This document shows, one piece after another, positions 23,389-32,060 of a stretch of DNA of 42,034 bases. The notes beneath the pieces were generated by a model. The model worked only from the letters and a program-made list of their open reading frames with translations, did no database searches and had not been told where the DNA came from. Every line of letters begins with the position of its first letter. The first letter of the stretch is position 1. The stretch is from a virus: positions 1 to 42,034 of the IMG/VR virus record IMGVR_UViG_3300020202_000042. One strand, written 5' to 3'. The position numbers and the translations under genes were made by a program.

Positions 23389-24429
23389 CTAGGCGACGGA
23401 TGCGACGCCGCAGCTTGACGGCTTATCGCACCACTGCTGCACCTGGCTGCCGATGGTGATCGTCTTGACGGTGCCCTGGCCCTGGCTGCCGTCGTCGTAG
23501 ATGCTCAGCAACTGGCCGTCGTCTTCCGTGCACCACACGAACAGATGGTCGAAGTTGACCATGTAGATTTTTCCGGACGGGCAGAAGGTGTCCCAATCGA
23601 TCGGCTTGCCGTGGAAGGAAAGCTTCTTGATCGGGTCCACGTCGCTGTCGTCGACGTAGCGGAACTGGCCCATCAGCGAATTTTCATACTGTTCGTAGAT
23701 GGTCTGAGTGGTGATCGTGCCGGAAGGTTCCTCGCGGGACTGCGCCAACTTGTCGTTGGTCTTGTCGCCTTCCTGCTTGCCGACGGAGCATTCGTTCCAC
23801 AGCGTCTTCATGCCTTCGACGCCGTTGGTGACGCCGTTGCCGTTGTCGTCCAGATCGAAATTGGTGATCGCCTGGACCTGGTTGCGCCAGAACGCGTTCG
23901 AAGACGTGGTGCGGTTGATGCCCGCATACGTGTTCGTTGAAGCGCCGGCGGAAATGTGGCAGATCTTCTGCAAGCCGTCGAACGGCACGGCCAAGTCGTC
24001 GCTATCGACCGCGGTGCCGTCGCCGTAGGCGTAGGTGGCGAAGCGTTCCATGGCCGACTGGTACAGTTCCTTCACCTGTTCGGCTTCCGCGTCGAACATC
24101 TTCGCCACGTTCGAAGCGTTCTTGTTTCGCTTCGCCTGGAACTTGGACATCAACAGCGAAAAGCTGTACTGAGTCCATTCCACCGTGACGGTTTCGAACG
24201 CGTTGGAGGTCTTCGGATTGCGCTGCAACCAATCGTTGGTCGCACCACCGAGTGAAGACTTGCTCTTGCGGATGCGGAATTGAATATTCTTTCCGCCCTT
24301 TTTGAACATGAAGACTTTGTTGCGGCGCATCCAGTCCCACAGAACGCAGCGCTTGAAAATCTGGTCGGAGATTTTCGGCAGGACCTGTTCGCTCAGTGTC
24401 GCTACAAACATCGGGGAAATGTCAGACAT
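23389..24429 (-). CDS. Major capsid protein
   Basis: 346 aa with GGAGCCGGTC before the ATG. Features fit HK97-fold capsid proteins of short-tailed phages: an N-terminal helix with VLPKISDQIFKR, a basic segment (KKGGKNIQFRIRKS), then EWTQYSFSLLMSKFQ, a long helix (VAKMFDAEAEQVKELYQSAM) and a C-terminal beta domain (GKIYMVNFDHLFVWCTED). It directly follows the scaffold gene. Confidence is high from length, context and composition; no direct alignment was run. Confidence 0.8.
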   Translation of the reverse strand: MSDISPMFVATLSEQVLPKISDQIFKRCVLWDWMRRNKVFMFKKGGKNIQFRIRKSKSSLGGATNDWLQRNPKTSNAFETVTVEWTQYSFSLLMSKFQAKRNKNASNVAKMFDAEAEQVKELYQSAMERFATYAYGDGTAVDSDDLAVPFDGLQKICHISAGASTNTYAGINRTTSSNAFWRNQVQAITNFDLDDNGNGVTNGVEGMKTLWNECSVGKQEGDKTNDKLAQSREEPSGTITTQTIYEQYENSLMGQFRYVDDSDVDPIKKLSFHGKPIDWDTFCPSGKIYMVNFDHLFVWCTEDDGQLLSIYDDGSQGQGTVKTITIGSQVQQWCDKPSSCGVASVA

Positions 24430-24442
24430 GACCGGCTCCTAT

Positions 24443-24498
24443 CGTTTCCGCCGCGCCCTCCACGCGGTGTTTAGTTGTGATGTGCGCAGACGGAAACG
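24443..24498. other. Structured leader upstream of the major capsid gene
   Basis: CGTTTCCG (24443-24450) pairs with CGGAAACG (24491-24498); inside, CCGCG (24451-24455) pairs with CGCGG (24463-24467). It fills the gap between scaffold stop and capsid start on the minus-strand mRNA and could tune capsid translation or mRNA stability. Confidence 0.5.
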
Positions 24499-24510
24499 CC
24501 CGCCCGCGTC

Positions 24511-25677
24511 CTACCTGTTCAGGAACGGCAACTTCTCCGTCAGTTGGTCTTGAAGGTCGTTAATCACGGCGTCGGGAATCTCTTCGCCGGCTGCGCGCAT
24601 TTCCTGCGCGATCCGCGAAATACCCTGTTTGAACGTGCCACCGCGCGCCGGGGCTGTCAGTCCGCCCGTGCCCGGCTTCGCCGTCGCCGCTTTGCCGCGC
24701 AGAACCTTTAACTTCTCTTCGCTCGCAGTCGCGCGGGCGCCGTCCAGTTGTGCGAGAATTTCGCGCTGAGCTCGGGCCCAAAGGTTGTACTTGGGGTCCA
24801 TACGCGCGCGCTGTTCCTCGTACTTGTAGTTTTCCTGATACCACTTCTGCAAAGCGGTGTTCAGCGGCCCGCCGGGCGCAAAACGCTCGTCCTTCAGGAC
24901 GTCGCGCAGTTGCGATTCAACGTGAACCGTGAACGCCTCTTCGATTTCGCGCTGTTCGTTCTGTTCAATTTTCTGGTGCTTTTCGATAACCGGCTTCAGT
25001 TCAGGCTGCACCATTTCGCGCAGCATTTCTTTCATTTCCGGGCGTTCCTTCATTTGATGCATGAAGACGCGCCACTTCGTTGTTTCGGGGTCGGCTTTCA
25101 TCGCCGCTTGCAGTTCCGCTTCGCTGGCAAAGCCGTAGAACGTCTTCGCCGGCGCCGCGGCCTGCTGCTGCTGCTGTCCGCGCTGAATCTCCGCCGCACG
25201 CGCGCGCAGAATTTCCTGCACCGCCTGCTTGTACTCATCGCGTTCAGCCGTGATTGCCCGGCTTTCCTCCGCCAGTCGCTTGGCTTCGGTGCTGCTGGCG
25301 CCGTAACGGTCGGCAAATTCACCCTGCGTTTTGCAGCCGTACTTCTTGGCCATCGCCGGGTGCAAAGGCTGGTTGCGCCAAGAAAGATCTTCGGCGCCTT
25401 CATCGCCTTCGGCCTGTTGCTGCTTCTGGTCGGCGCCCTCGTCTTCGCCTTCGCCGGCGCCCGCCTTCTCGCGCGCCTGCACGGCTTTTTCGAGTCCGTC
25501 GCTATCCATCAGGTCGTTTAGCGACTGGTCGTCGTCCCCGCCGGTGTCGGTGTCTTCGGCAACGTCGTCGGCCTGCCCGCCGGCATCGCCGTCAGGAGAC
25601 AAACACAACCGCGTCAGCGCCGGACGATACAGGCCGCTGGCCGGTGTCACGTTGTCGGGTTCGTTTTCAATCGTCAT
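24511..25677 (-). CDS. Scaffolding protein
   Basis: 388 aa from the ATG at 25677, preceded by GAAGGACGAGAGCAC; a longer frame upstream lacks such a site. It is acidic and disordered at the N-terminus (many Asp/Glu/Gly), then highly helical (about 95-330) with Gln-rich stretches (RGQQQQQAAAP), ending in a basic Gly-rich linker and a helix (GISRIAQEMRAAGEEIPDA). Composition and the place between portal and major capsid genes are typical for scaffolds that shape the procapsid. Confidence 0.8.
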   Translation of the reverse strand: MTIENEPDNVTPASGLYRPALTRLCLSPDGDAGGQADDVAEDTDTGGDDDQSLNDLMDSDGLEKAVQAREKAGAGEGEDEGADQKQQQAEGDEGAEDLSWRNQPLHPAMAKKYGCKTQGEFADRYGASSTEAKRLAEESRAITAERDEYKQAVQEILRARAAEIQRGQQQQQAAAPAKTFYGFASEAELQAAMKADPETTKWRVFMHQMKERPEMKEMLREMVQPELKPVIEKHQKIEQNEQREIEEAFTVHVESQLRDVLKDERFAPGGPLNTALQKWYQENYKYEEQRARMDPKYNLWARAQREILAQLDGARATASEEKLKVLRGKAATAKPGTGGLTAPARGGTFKQGISRIAQEMRAAGEEIPDAVINDLQDQLTEKLPFLNR

Positions 25678-25896
25678 GTGCTCTCGTCCTTCCGCGTCCG
25701 CCGGGTTGCCTGTTCGGGGCCGGTCTGGCCGCTTCCTCACGTCGGGTTGCCTACTTGTCTCGCGCGCGTTGCCGGTTCGCCGGGGGCGCTGCTGAAACGT
25801 TCGGGGCCGAACATCATGGGCTACTTTGCGAAGACGCGGAGATAGTGGAGGAGGGGTTTCCAGGGACTCCCCGCGTCTGGCATTTCGCCCTTCTCG
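25678..25896. other. Intergenic stretch upstream of scaffold gene
   Basis: 219 bases without a convincing gene. It has a hairpin GTTCGG-GG-CCGAAC (25799-25812) and a longer inverted pair AGACGCGG ... CCGCGTCT (about 25831-25888). Two minus-strand frames of 20 and 26 codons start with ATG, one after GAGAAGGGCGAA, but they are too short to judge. Confidence 0.4.
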
Positions 25897-26214
25897 TTAC
25901 GTGAACTCGCGCAGCTTCTTCTGCTTCATGATGCGCTTGCGTTCACTGTTACTCTCGTACCCACAGCCCAAGCCGGGGTCGTAATCTGTTCGATAGCGGC
26001 TGTCCGCCAGCACCACCGGCGCAACGTTCTGCACCGTGGCGGCCGCCGCCCGTTTCTCTGCCTTGCGCTGTTCGGCGATCGCTTTGCGCCGGCGCTCCGC
26101 ACACTCTTCGTCGCTGCCGAAAATGCGTTCGTAATTCTTGGCGCCTTCGCCGCTGAAGTTCAGCTTCACCAGGCCGGTGTACACACGGCGCGATTTCTCC
26201 GGATACCAAGGCAT
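25897..26214 (-). CDS. Small head-region hypothetical protein
   Basis: 105 aa starting in an ATGA overlap with the portal stop. Basic and helical in the middle (CAERRRKAIAEQRKAEKRAA), with a Lys/Arg-rich C-terminus. It may be a small head-assembly protein; no family recognised. Confidence 0.6.
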   Translation of the reverse strand: MPWYPEKSRRVYTGLVKLNFSGEGAKNYERIFGSDEECAERRRKAIAEQRKAEKRAAAATVQNVAPVVLADSRYRTDYDPGLGCGYESNSERKRIMKQKKLREFT

Positions 26215-28148
26215 CAGGCCACCCCTTGCGGTGTCGCCGCGGCTGGATTGTTCGGATCGACCACGGCCGGCGGCGCTGGCGCTTCCGCGACAGGCGCGGC
26301 CGACGGCGGCAATCCGGCACTCGGCACCGCCGAGCCCTGCATTTGGGCCATCATGGGATCGATCGGCGCGGCCGGGATCGGCTGGCCAGTCATCGGGTCA
26401 ATCTGTTGCGGCGGCGGGAACGCATCGGCCGGATACTTGAAGCGGTCCGGATTGCGGACCTTGTCCTCGCGAATGATTTCTTCGCTGATTTGGTTGGTGT
26501 CCCAAATCGGATTCTTGCCGACCGCGAAGGCGTTGGCGTTCTCTTCGTTCGCCACGTTGCGGAAACGGTTCCAGCGGTTCATGCGTTCGTCCTTGGCAAG
26601 CTGTCCCGTGGATCCGGCCGCCACGCCCACGCTGTACGCGCACTTGAAGTCCTCAGCGTCCGCCGCGTGCAGATCCCACAACAGCCCCACCAGAAACCCG
26701 CCGTCTTCGTCGTCTTCGCTGATTTGCAGAACCTTCTCTTTCGGCATCAACTGGCGAGCAATCTGCGCCATTTGGCTGGCCTGCACGTTCAGGAACTTGT
26801 CGTAGAAGCTGGTCGAACGGCCCGTGCGGAGTTTGCTGTTGGCGTCGCGAATGCGCGCTTCTTCCGCGGTCATGTCGTTTACTTCCGCGCCGCGCATCAA
26901 TTCGTCTTGCCCGGTAATTTCGTCCGCCGTGGCCTTCATCGCCGCGGACATTTCCAACGACGGGTCGCTCTTGCTGTTGAATTCCATCATGAACAGCGCT
27001 TTATCGAGCGCCTTCGTGCCGTTCTGCGTGTTGATCGGAACCGGCTCCGTGTCTTTGGAACTCAGCGCCTTTTTCAGCTTGCCTTCGTCAATCATCGCGT
27101 CGTCGTAAAGGAGCTTGCGCGCCAGGCTGCGCAGCACGGCTTTGTGGTTCAGTTCGAAATACTTCTGCTGCGATTTGCGCAGACTCTGAATCACTTCCAG
27201 CACCGGGAATGCGTCGCTGATTTGCGTGTGCAACTGATTGAACATCAGCGCCGCGAACGGGAATTCGTCCAGCGTCAACTGGAACGGCCATTCCCGCTTC
27301 AGCAGCGTGCGGTGCGTGTCGAACGTGCGGTACACCAGCACGTTGCGGTCGCGCTCTTTGATCCAGATTTCGTAGTATTTGAATAAGTCTTTGTCGCCGT
27401 TCTCCGGCGCGTTCTTCTTCGCCGCTTTGGCGCGCATGCTCTCGCCGTCGGCCAGCGTCCAATTGGGCTCGATGCCCTTCACGCCCAGGTTGTCGAAAAA
27501 GTCGATCGCCTGTTCGATCGGGTCTTCGACCGTCTGGCAGATGTAACGCGCCTGGCGCAGGCTGTAGCGCGCGTGCGGATCCACATACACTTCGTGCCGC
27601 ATCAGCGCATCGGCGCGCGGACACTGCCGCGCCGCGTCGAAACTCTGCTTCGTGTAGCCCAGCCCCGTTAACAGCGCTTCCTGCAAACAGGCTTCGTTCG
27701 CCTCTATGGCGTTGGTTTCCTCGTAGGCGTGCTTCACCACCGTTTCCAGCGTGTCGGCAAACTTGCGCCGCGCAGACCGCATGTCGGGGAAAACGCCCAG
27801 GTCAACCAGTAGTTTGAATTGTTTGTCGCCGCCGCCGCGCGGATCGCATTCGACGGTCGGCAGGTTGGCGTTGAGGAACGCCAGCAGCATGTTGACCAGG
27901 GCAAAGGTGAAGTTGGCGGTCACTTTGTCCTCGTCGCTGTCGTACAGGCCGTGCTTGTATTCGTTGCGGAACGGCTCGTACTTTTTGATTTCGTCTTTCG
28001 ACTGCTTCAGGGCCGCTTCGGTAATGCGGTCCAGCAGCGTCGTGTTTTCGGAGATAGGCGGTTTGCGGATGATCGTCAGCGGAGACACCGAACGTTGTCC
28101 GGTGCCACCGCTGACCGATTGTGCTGCTGACGCGCCCGCTGACTCCAT
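26214..28148 (-). CDS. Portal protein
   Basis: 644 aa. The N-terminal region has IKKYEPFRNEYKHGLY, then LVNMLLAFLNANLPTVECDP near 85-104, a central region (ALMRHEVYVDPHARYSLRQA, YYEIWIKERDRNVLVY) and the long helices of the stem and crown (LNVQASQMAQIARQLMPKEK), ending in a Pro/Ala-rich tail. Length and gene order (large terminase, small gene, portal, small gene, scaffold, capsid) are typical. The start has no strong ribosome site, so the first residues are less certain. It forms the dodecameric DNA gate. Confidence 0.82.
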   Translation of the reverse strand: MESAGASAAQSVSGGTGQRSVSPLTIIRKPPISENTTLLDRITEAALKQSKDEIKKYEPFRNEYKHGLYDSDEDKVTANFTFALVNMLLAFLNANLPTVECDPRGGGDKQFKLLVDLGVFPDMRSARRKFADTLETVVKHAYEETNAIEANEACLQEALLTGLGYTKQSFDAARQCPRADALMRHEVYVDPHARYSLRQARYICQTVEDPIEQAIDFFDNLGVKGIEPNWTLADGESMRAKAAKKNAPENGDKDLFKYYEIWIKERDRNVLVYRTFDTHRTLLKREWPFQLTLDEFPFAALMFNQLHTQISDAFPVLEVIQSLRKSQQKYFELNHKAVLRSLARKLLYDDAMIDEGKLKKALSSKDTEPVPINTQNGTKALDKALFMMEFNSKSDPSLEMSAAMKATADEITGQDELMRGAEVNDMTAEEARIRDANSKLRTGRSTSFYDKFLNVQASQMAQIARQLMPKEKVLQISEDDEDGGFLVGLLWDLHAADAEDFKCAYSVGVAAGSTGQLAKDERMNRWNRFRNVANEENANAFAVGKNPIWDTNQISEEIIREDKVRNPDRFKYPADAFPPPQQIDPMTGQPIPAAPIDPMMAQMQGSAVPSAGLPPSAAPVAEAPAPPAVVDPNNPAAATPQGVA

Positions 28149-28197
28149 AGCAAGGCGCCATCAGATAGGTTTTATTTTCAGGAGGGAAGACTTTGTT

Positions 28198-28237
28198 CAC
28201 TCACGCTCACTCATGGCCACTCGTGGCCACTCATGAG
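28198..28237. repeat. Tandem 10-bp iterons, CACTCATGGC consensus
   Basis: Four head-to-tail units: CACTCACGCT, CACTCATGGC, CACTCGTGGC, CACTCATGAG. The 10-bp period places units on one face of the helix, as in protein-binding iterons. They lie about 50 bases upstream of the portal start. Confidence 0.7.
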
Positions 28238-28335
28238 ACAAACGGTGGAAGAACAGACGGACGACGCCGACCGGTCAACAGCACCAGCACACCCGGATAA
28301 TGGGCCCCGCTAAAGAGCGCCGCCCGTCTGTTTAA

Positions 28336-28353
28336 CCCCTTGCGCAAACTTGC
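28336..28353. repeat. Dispersed 18-mer, copy 2 (CCCCTTGCGCAAACTTGC)
   Basis: Matches 8926 and 31594. On the plus strand TTGCGC is followed after 17 bases by TATGAA, the same promoter-like spacing as at 8930. Confidence 0.65.
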
Positions 28354-28443
28354 CAAACGCCCTATGAAGAACGCAACAGACTCCCCACGCATAGGGCGAC
28401 AGGGTTCCGACACCCCAACGCACCGCGCACCACGGGGAGTTTT

Positions 28444-28848
28444 CTATTTCTCCAAAACGTATTCGTAAAACGTCTGGCCGCTGTTGCTCTTATGCCGATG
28501 CAACCGATACAGCACCTGCTTGTAGCGATCCCAACTGATCGGCTTACCTTTGAAAGTGAGGTCACTTGGTTCCGACGGCAACGTTTCAATCATCGTGTAC
28601 CTATCGTTCATTTCGTTTTCGTAGAACTCGCGCGCTTGGCAATGCCACGGACCGCCACTGAAATACACCAGCAGCAACCGTCCGCGCTTCGCCCGCCACT
28701 CGTCCGCCCGACGTCGTTCCTCGCGCGAAAGCGCTTCGTCTCGCGCTTCGCTGTCCTTATCCGGCTGGCCACAATCCGGCGCAAACGCCGGGTTGCGCCG
28801 CGGCACAATCGGCGTCACTTTTTGCGTTCCGCGTATGCTGAAATTCAT
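28444..28848 (-). CDS. Hypothetical protein downstream of terminase
   Basis: 134 aa from the ATG at 28848 in an ATGA overlap with the terminase stop. It has a charged helix (ARDEALSREERRRADEWRA) and an aromatic C-terminus (KPISWDRYKQVLYRLHRHKS). No membrane segment and no recognised family. It is translated after terminase and before portal and may act in packaging. Confidence 0.6.
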   Translation of the reverse strand: MNFSIRGTQKVTPIVPRRNPAFAPDCGQPDKDSEARDEALSREERRRADEWRAKRGRLLLVYFSGGPWHCQAREFYENEMNDRYTMIETLPSEPSDLTFKGKPISWDRYKQVLYRLHRHKSNSGQTFYEYVLEK

Positions 28849-30368
28849 AGGATGATCTTCCTTTTCGGTTCCCGCTTCGCCCGGAACAACGCCCCCAGCT
28901 TGCTCGCCGGCAAATCTTCCAGCACCGGCGGTTCCTTGTACTTCAATCCGTGCACGATGCCGTAACGGAACGGGTCCAGGCAATGGTCGTCGCGCTTCAC
29001 CGGATTGTCTGGCCCCTCGTCGCCCTTCTCGCGCGCGTCGCGATGCATGTAGCCGCGGCGTTCTTCCAGCAGTTCCGTGCACGTCCGGAAGATGCGCATG
29101 CGCGGCCGGTCCCCGTTCGGACCGCCCTTTTCCTTCAGTAACGATATCACCTTCGCCACGCCGGCCAGAATTTCATGGTACGGCGACGGCGTCACATTGC
29201 ACCCCAGCGCCTCCGTCCATAAATCAATCACGCGCACCACCTGCCCCTGCGGATTCTTTCCGCCACTGCTGGCCAGCGTTGCGCGATCGATACCTGTTTC
29301 GATAAACCGCCGCCCGTTTTCCAGACCGTTAATCGCCGCCGCGTTCTCCGGAATTGTCCGTTCCTTGCCCTTGTACGAACGATAGCACACCAGGTCGTCT
29401 TCATTGGGACTCACCGCAAACCACACACAGCCGCAGTTGCGCCAGCCGTGGTCAATCCAGCGATAGCGCGCCCAGTCGTCCGGAATGTCGAACGGATCGC
29501 AGACATGGTCAGGCGTCCAGACGGTGTCAGGGTAGACCAGCCCCTGCAGCGCCATTTCGATCCCTTCAAGCCGGCACTTCAGCATTTCCGGATTGTGAGC
29601 GAACTCGGCTTTAATTTCGTCGATCGCCTTCGACGGCATCGCCGGGTTGTCCATCGTCTTCAAGCGCACGAAAAACACGGTTGGCGTTTTCTTCTCTTCA
29701 ACCTGCCGCGTGTATTCCTCTTCGATCTTGCGCAGACTCGGCGCGCCCTTCAGCGGCGTGGCGCTGAACGACAACTGGCCGGATCGTTCCATGATGCGCA
29801 TGCGGCATTCCTGAACAATGTCTTCCGGCGCCTCTTCGTCCAAATGCAGCAGGTCCACGCCGCCCGATTGAAACGTGTCCACGCCCTGTTCGTAGGACTT
29901 AAACCACAGTTCGCCCACGCCGCCGTCGATACGGCGCACTTTCATATAGTCCGGTACTTGAGGATTCTTGCCGTGCCAGCCGATCGCCAGAATGTTGCGC
30001 GTCGGCAGGCGAAGTACGCTTTCCCCGGGGTACAGCAGCAGATTGCGGAAGTGAATCCAGCCCTGCAATCCGAACAGTTCGTAACTGACGGCCGCATACC
30101 AGCCCATCCAGTTGTCGTTCGGCTTGAACGGTTTCCACTGTCGGGTCGGATGCAGACCGCGCGCCTGCATTAAATCGTCGATGATCCCCGACCAGGTCTT
30201 GCCGGAGCGGTTGCCGCCTTTCGCGGCCTTCGTGGATTGTGTCGCGTGAACAAACGATTTCTGCGGCGGCGTTAACTGGTTGTAGGCCAGCATCAGCGGA
30301 TCGCCGCGGCGCAGTTCCAGTTCCTGCGCTATCTCAACTTTCCGCCGCAGTTCGTTCTGGTTGTCCAC
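28845..30368 (-). CDS. terL: Terminase large subunit
   Basis: 507 aa with a GTG start. The ATPase domain has Walker A GGNRSGKT (residues 51-58) and Walker B VDLLHLDEE (171-179), then the coupling motif FSATPLKG near 201-208. The nuclease domain follows (IDHGWRNCGC with Asp306; RDDHCLDPFRYGI near the C-terminus). It cuts and pumps DNA into procapsids with the portal. The start overlaps the upstream gene by 35 bases; an ATG at residue 26 is an alternative. The family call is secure. Confidence 0.92.
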   Translation of the reverse strand: MDNQNELRRKVEIAQELELRRGDPLMLAYNQLTPPQKSFVHATQSTKAAKGGNRSGKTWSGIIDDLMQARGLHPTRQWKPFKPNDNWMGWYAAVSYELFGLQGWIHFRNLLLYPGESVLRLPTRNILAIGWHGKNPQVPDYMKVRRIDGGVGELWFKSYEQGVDTFQSGGVDLLHLDEEAPEDIVQECRMRIMERSGQLSFSATPLKGAPSLRKIEEEYTRQVEEKKTPTVFFVRLKTMDNPAMPSKAIDEIKAEFAHNPEMLKCRLEGIEMALQGLVYPDTVWTPDHVCDPFDIPDDWARYRWIDHGWRNCGCVWFAVSPNEDDLVCYRSYKGKERTIPENAAAINGLENGRRFIETGIDRATLASSGGKNPQGQVVRVIDLWTEALGCNVTPSPYHEILAGVAKVISLLKEKGGPNGDRPRMRIFRTCTELLEERRGYMHRDAREKGDEGPDNPVKRDDHCLDPFRYGIVHGLKYKEPPVLEDLPASKLGALFRAKREPKRKIIL

Positions 30369-30993
30369 CGTCGACCGCTGCTTTCTCCCTCAGGCGCCGT
30401 TCGTATTCTTTCTGCCACAGCGTTTCGGCCCAAGCCAGACCGTCAGCAAAGCGCTCGTCGTCGTAGCGTCCGGTGCCGTCTTCATCCATCCCAAAGCGAT
30501 AATGCGAATCGATATCAATGCCGCATTTAGAAATGGTGAAATGCAACCACGGGCCGCCGCCGTCCGTCGCGAACCAAGTCTTAATTAAAAACCCGCGCTC
30601 CCACAGGTCCTTCTGCGTCAGCATCAGCGAACGTTTTGGCTTCGCGTTCGTCTTCTCGATCGCGTCGGCAACGTAGCTGCCCAGCGTCGCCGCGAATTCA
30701 CGCGAAAGCAGGTCAGCAAAATCAAGCTCGACCGGCGGCCGTTCGGCTTTCGTGATTCTGTATTGCGTCCCCGGCCGCGCCGCCGGCAGTGTGACCGTCG
30801 GAGCGAACCCAAAGCGTTCAATGAATTGCTTGCAGTAGTCGCTATACACCGGCGTTTCATCCGCGGGCGCCGGCTCCGGCTCCGGCTGACGCTCGCACTT
30901 GTCATACAGCGAACGCATGTTCGCTACCTGGCGCCGGCGTTCGTCCTCCGCCTGCTGTATCTCCATCGCCCGCCGCATCGGGTTCACGCTCAT
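30334..30993 (-). CDS. Hypothetical protein upstream of large terminase
   Basis: 219 aa from the ATG at 30993, preceded by CCGGAGGTAGCGACC; the longer open frame has no ribosome site. N-terminal charged coiled coil (about 5-35), Pro/Glu linker, then a mixed domain with ISKCGIDIDSHYRFGMDEDG, and a charged helical C-terminus. No family recognised. Tight coupling with terminase suggests a packaging link. Confidence 0.65.
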   Translation of the reverse strand: MSVNPMRRAMEIQQAEDERRRQVANMRSLYDKCERQPEPEPAPADETPVYSDYCKQFIERFGFAPTVTLPAARPGTQYRITKAERPPVELDFADLLSREFAATLGSYVADAIEKTNAKPKRSLMLTQKDLWERGFLIKTWFATDGGGPWLHFTISKCGIDIDSHYRFGMDEDGTGRYDDERFADGLAWAETLWQKEYERRLREKAAVDGGQPERTAAES

Positions 30994-30998
30994 GGTCG

Positions 30999-31106
30999 CT
31001 ACCTCCGGAAGATCTTGGCAAACGAGTACGCCACGCCAAGCACCACCACGACCATACCCAGGAAGAACGCCGCGGGAACAATTAAAAACAGCCAATAGGG
31101 GCTCAT
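30999..31106 (-). CDS. 35-aa single-span membrane protein
   Basis: The ATG overlaps the stop of the small-terminase-like gene (ATGA), and the stop lies 5 bases before the next start, so the gene fits its gap exactly. The protein is nearly one membrane helix (YWLFLIVPAAFFLGMVVVVL) with a basic end (KIFRR). Small holin-like and other membrane peptides look like this. Its function is unknown. Confidence 0.6.
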   Translation of the reverse strand: MSPYWLFLIVPAAFFLGMVVVVLGVAYSFAKIFRR

Positions 31107-31642
31107 GGTTTTATCCCGTATTTCGCCGCCAGCGCTTTCAACTCAACGTCGCTCAACTGCGACACGTGTACGTTGTGCTCGTGCTTCTCCGGTTCGTTCC
31201 AGCCCAACAGCTTCGCCAGTCGATCGATCGCACCGTGTTTGCTGTAAAACGAAACGCTGACGTTTTCACTCGTGCCGTGTTTCGTGTCGGCCTTCTTGCG
31301 TGTCACCTTTTCGATCAAATGCAGCTTGCCCTTTTCGCGCGCCGCGCACAGGTCAATCATGCCGTCGTCATCAATGAAGTCGTCAACGTTCGCGCGCAGA
31401 TGCTCCGTTAAAACCTTTATCGCCTCGTCACGCGTCGCCTGCGAATCGTCCCGCGCCGCGGCATTCAGCGCCGCAAGTTCCGCCGTGACAACCGCGTCTT
31501 TCATCAGCCGCGACGCACATTCCTGCAACGTCTTCTTGTTGCCCCTGTAGCCCGCCGCCTTCGCCGCGGCGTACGCGTCCATCCCTGCAAATACCCCTTG
31601 CGCAAACTTGCGTTTCTTCACGTCCGCCGGGCTGTCGCTCAC
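31103..31642 (-). CDS. terS: Terminase small subunit-like protein
   Basis: 179 aa with a GTG start in overlap with the upstream stop. The N-terminal part fits the Terminase_2 type: FAQGVFAGMDAYAAAKAAGY, then GNKKTLQECASRLMKDAVV, a helix-turn-helix for recognising phage DNA. A central helical domain and the C-terminal ELKALAAKYGIKP follow. It lies two short genes before the large terminase. It contains the third copy of the dispersed 19-mer in its 5' end. Confidence 0.72.
   Translation of the reverse strand: MSDSPADVKKRKFAQGVFAGMDAYAAAKAAGYRGNKKTLQECASRLMKDAVVTAELAALNAAARDDSQATRDEAIKVLTEHLRANVDDFIDDDGMIDLCAAREKGKLHLIEKVTRKKADTKHGTSENVSVSFYSKHGAIDRLAKLLGWNEPEKHEHNVHVSQLSDVELKALAAKYGIKP
31594..31612. 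repeat. 19-mer CCCCTTGCGCAAACTTGCG, copy 3
   Basis: Exact match to 8926-8944. Here it lies in the 5' end of the small terminase gene and has no -10-like sequence at the same spacing. Confidence 0.65.
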
Positions 31643-31875
31643 GGTGCCTTGCCTTTCGCCCTCGCTTCGTTCGCTGCAATGTCCGCGGCCATGACTTGCG
31701 CCCGTTTAACCTGACAATGGCGGCACAGGTCCTGCAATAAACCGTCTTTGTTGTAGTACGATTGAATGTGCGGCGGGAAGCGCCACGCCACAAGTACGGC
31801 GTGGTCCTCACGATCCGCAACGCGGCCAGCATTCCCGCACCCTTCGCAGATAATCTGGAACCGCCGCATCATCAT
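31639..31875 (-). CDS. Small zinc-binding protein
   Basis: 78 aa with CEGC (residues 10-13) and CRHC (51-54), a likely zinc ribbon, and a helical C-terminus. Its ends overlap both neighbours by 4 bases. Function unknown. Confidence 0.65.
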   Translation of the reverse strand: MMMRRFQIICEGCGNAGRVADREDHAVLVAWRFPPHIQSYYNKDGLLQDLCRHCQVKRAQVMAADIAANEARAKGKAP

Positions 31876-32060
31876 GGTGTGATTTTCCGCAGGAAGTCGG
31901 CCACCGGATCGCTGGGCTGCTGTTTCAGCAACGCCGTCAGCTTGCCCAGCGTCTCATTCTGAGCGCCCAGCACGCGCAGCAGCGCTTCTTCGCGCTGTTC
32001 GCACTGCGCCACGCGTTTGCGCAAGTCCTTCACTTGGTCGTGCAGTTCGTCGATCGTCAT
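31872..32060 (-). CDS. Small coiled-coil protein
   Basis: 62 aa, with almost all of residues 3-46 a heptad-rich coiled coil (ELHDQVKDLRKRVAQCEQRE). It overlaps both neighbours. Probably an oligomeric accessory protein. Confidence 0.6.
   Translation of the reverse strand: MTIDELHDQVKDLRKRVAQCEQREEALLRVLGAQNETLGKLTALLKQQPSDPVADFLRKITP

Larger units (their letters stand above)
28149..28443. other. Intergenic region with iterons and inverted repeat
   Basis: 295 bases upstream of the portal gene. It holds four tandem 10-bp units (28198-28237), one copy of the dispersed 18-mer (28336-28353) and a 9-bp inverted pair CGCCCTATG (28358-28366) / CATAGGGCG (28390-28398). A 60-codon minus frame (28231-28413) has no ribosome site and overlaps these elements, so I do not call it a gene. 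Confidence 0.55.

Noticed and set aside
24748-25521. Plus-strand frame opposite the scaffold gene
   Set aside because: Leu/Arg/Phe-rich antisense translation of a helical Glu/Gln-rich gene; no ribosome site.
28198-28237. CRISPR array
   Set aside because: Repeats are 10 bp, contiguous and without spacers. No CRISPR array was seen anywhere in the window.
28231-28413. 60-codon minus-strand frame upstream of the portal gene
   Set aside because: No ribosome site, and it overlaps the iterons, the dispersed 18-mer and an inverted repeat, which suggest a non-coding region.
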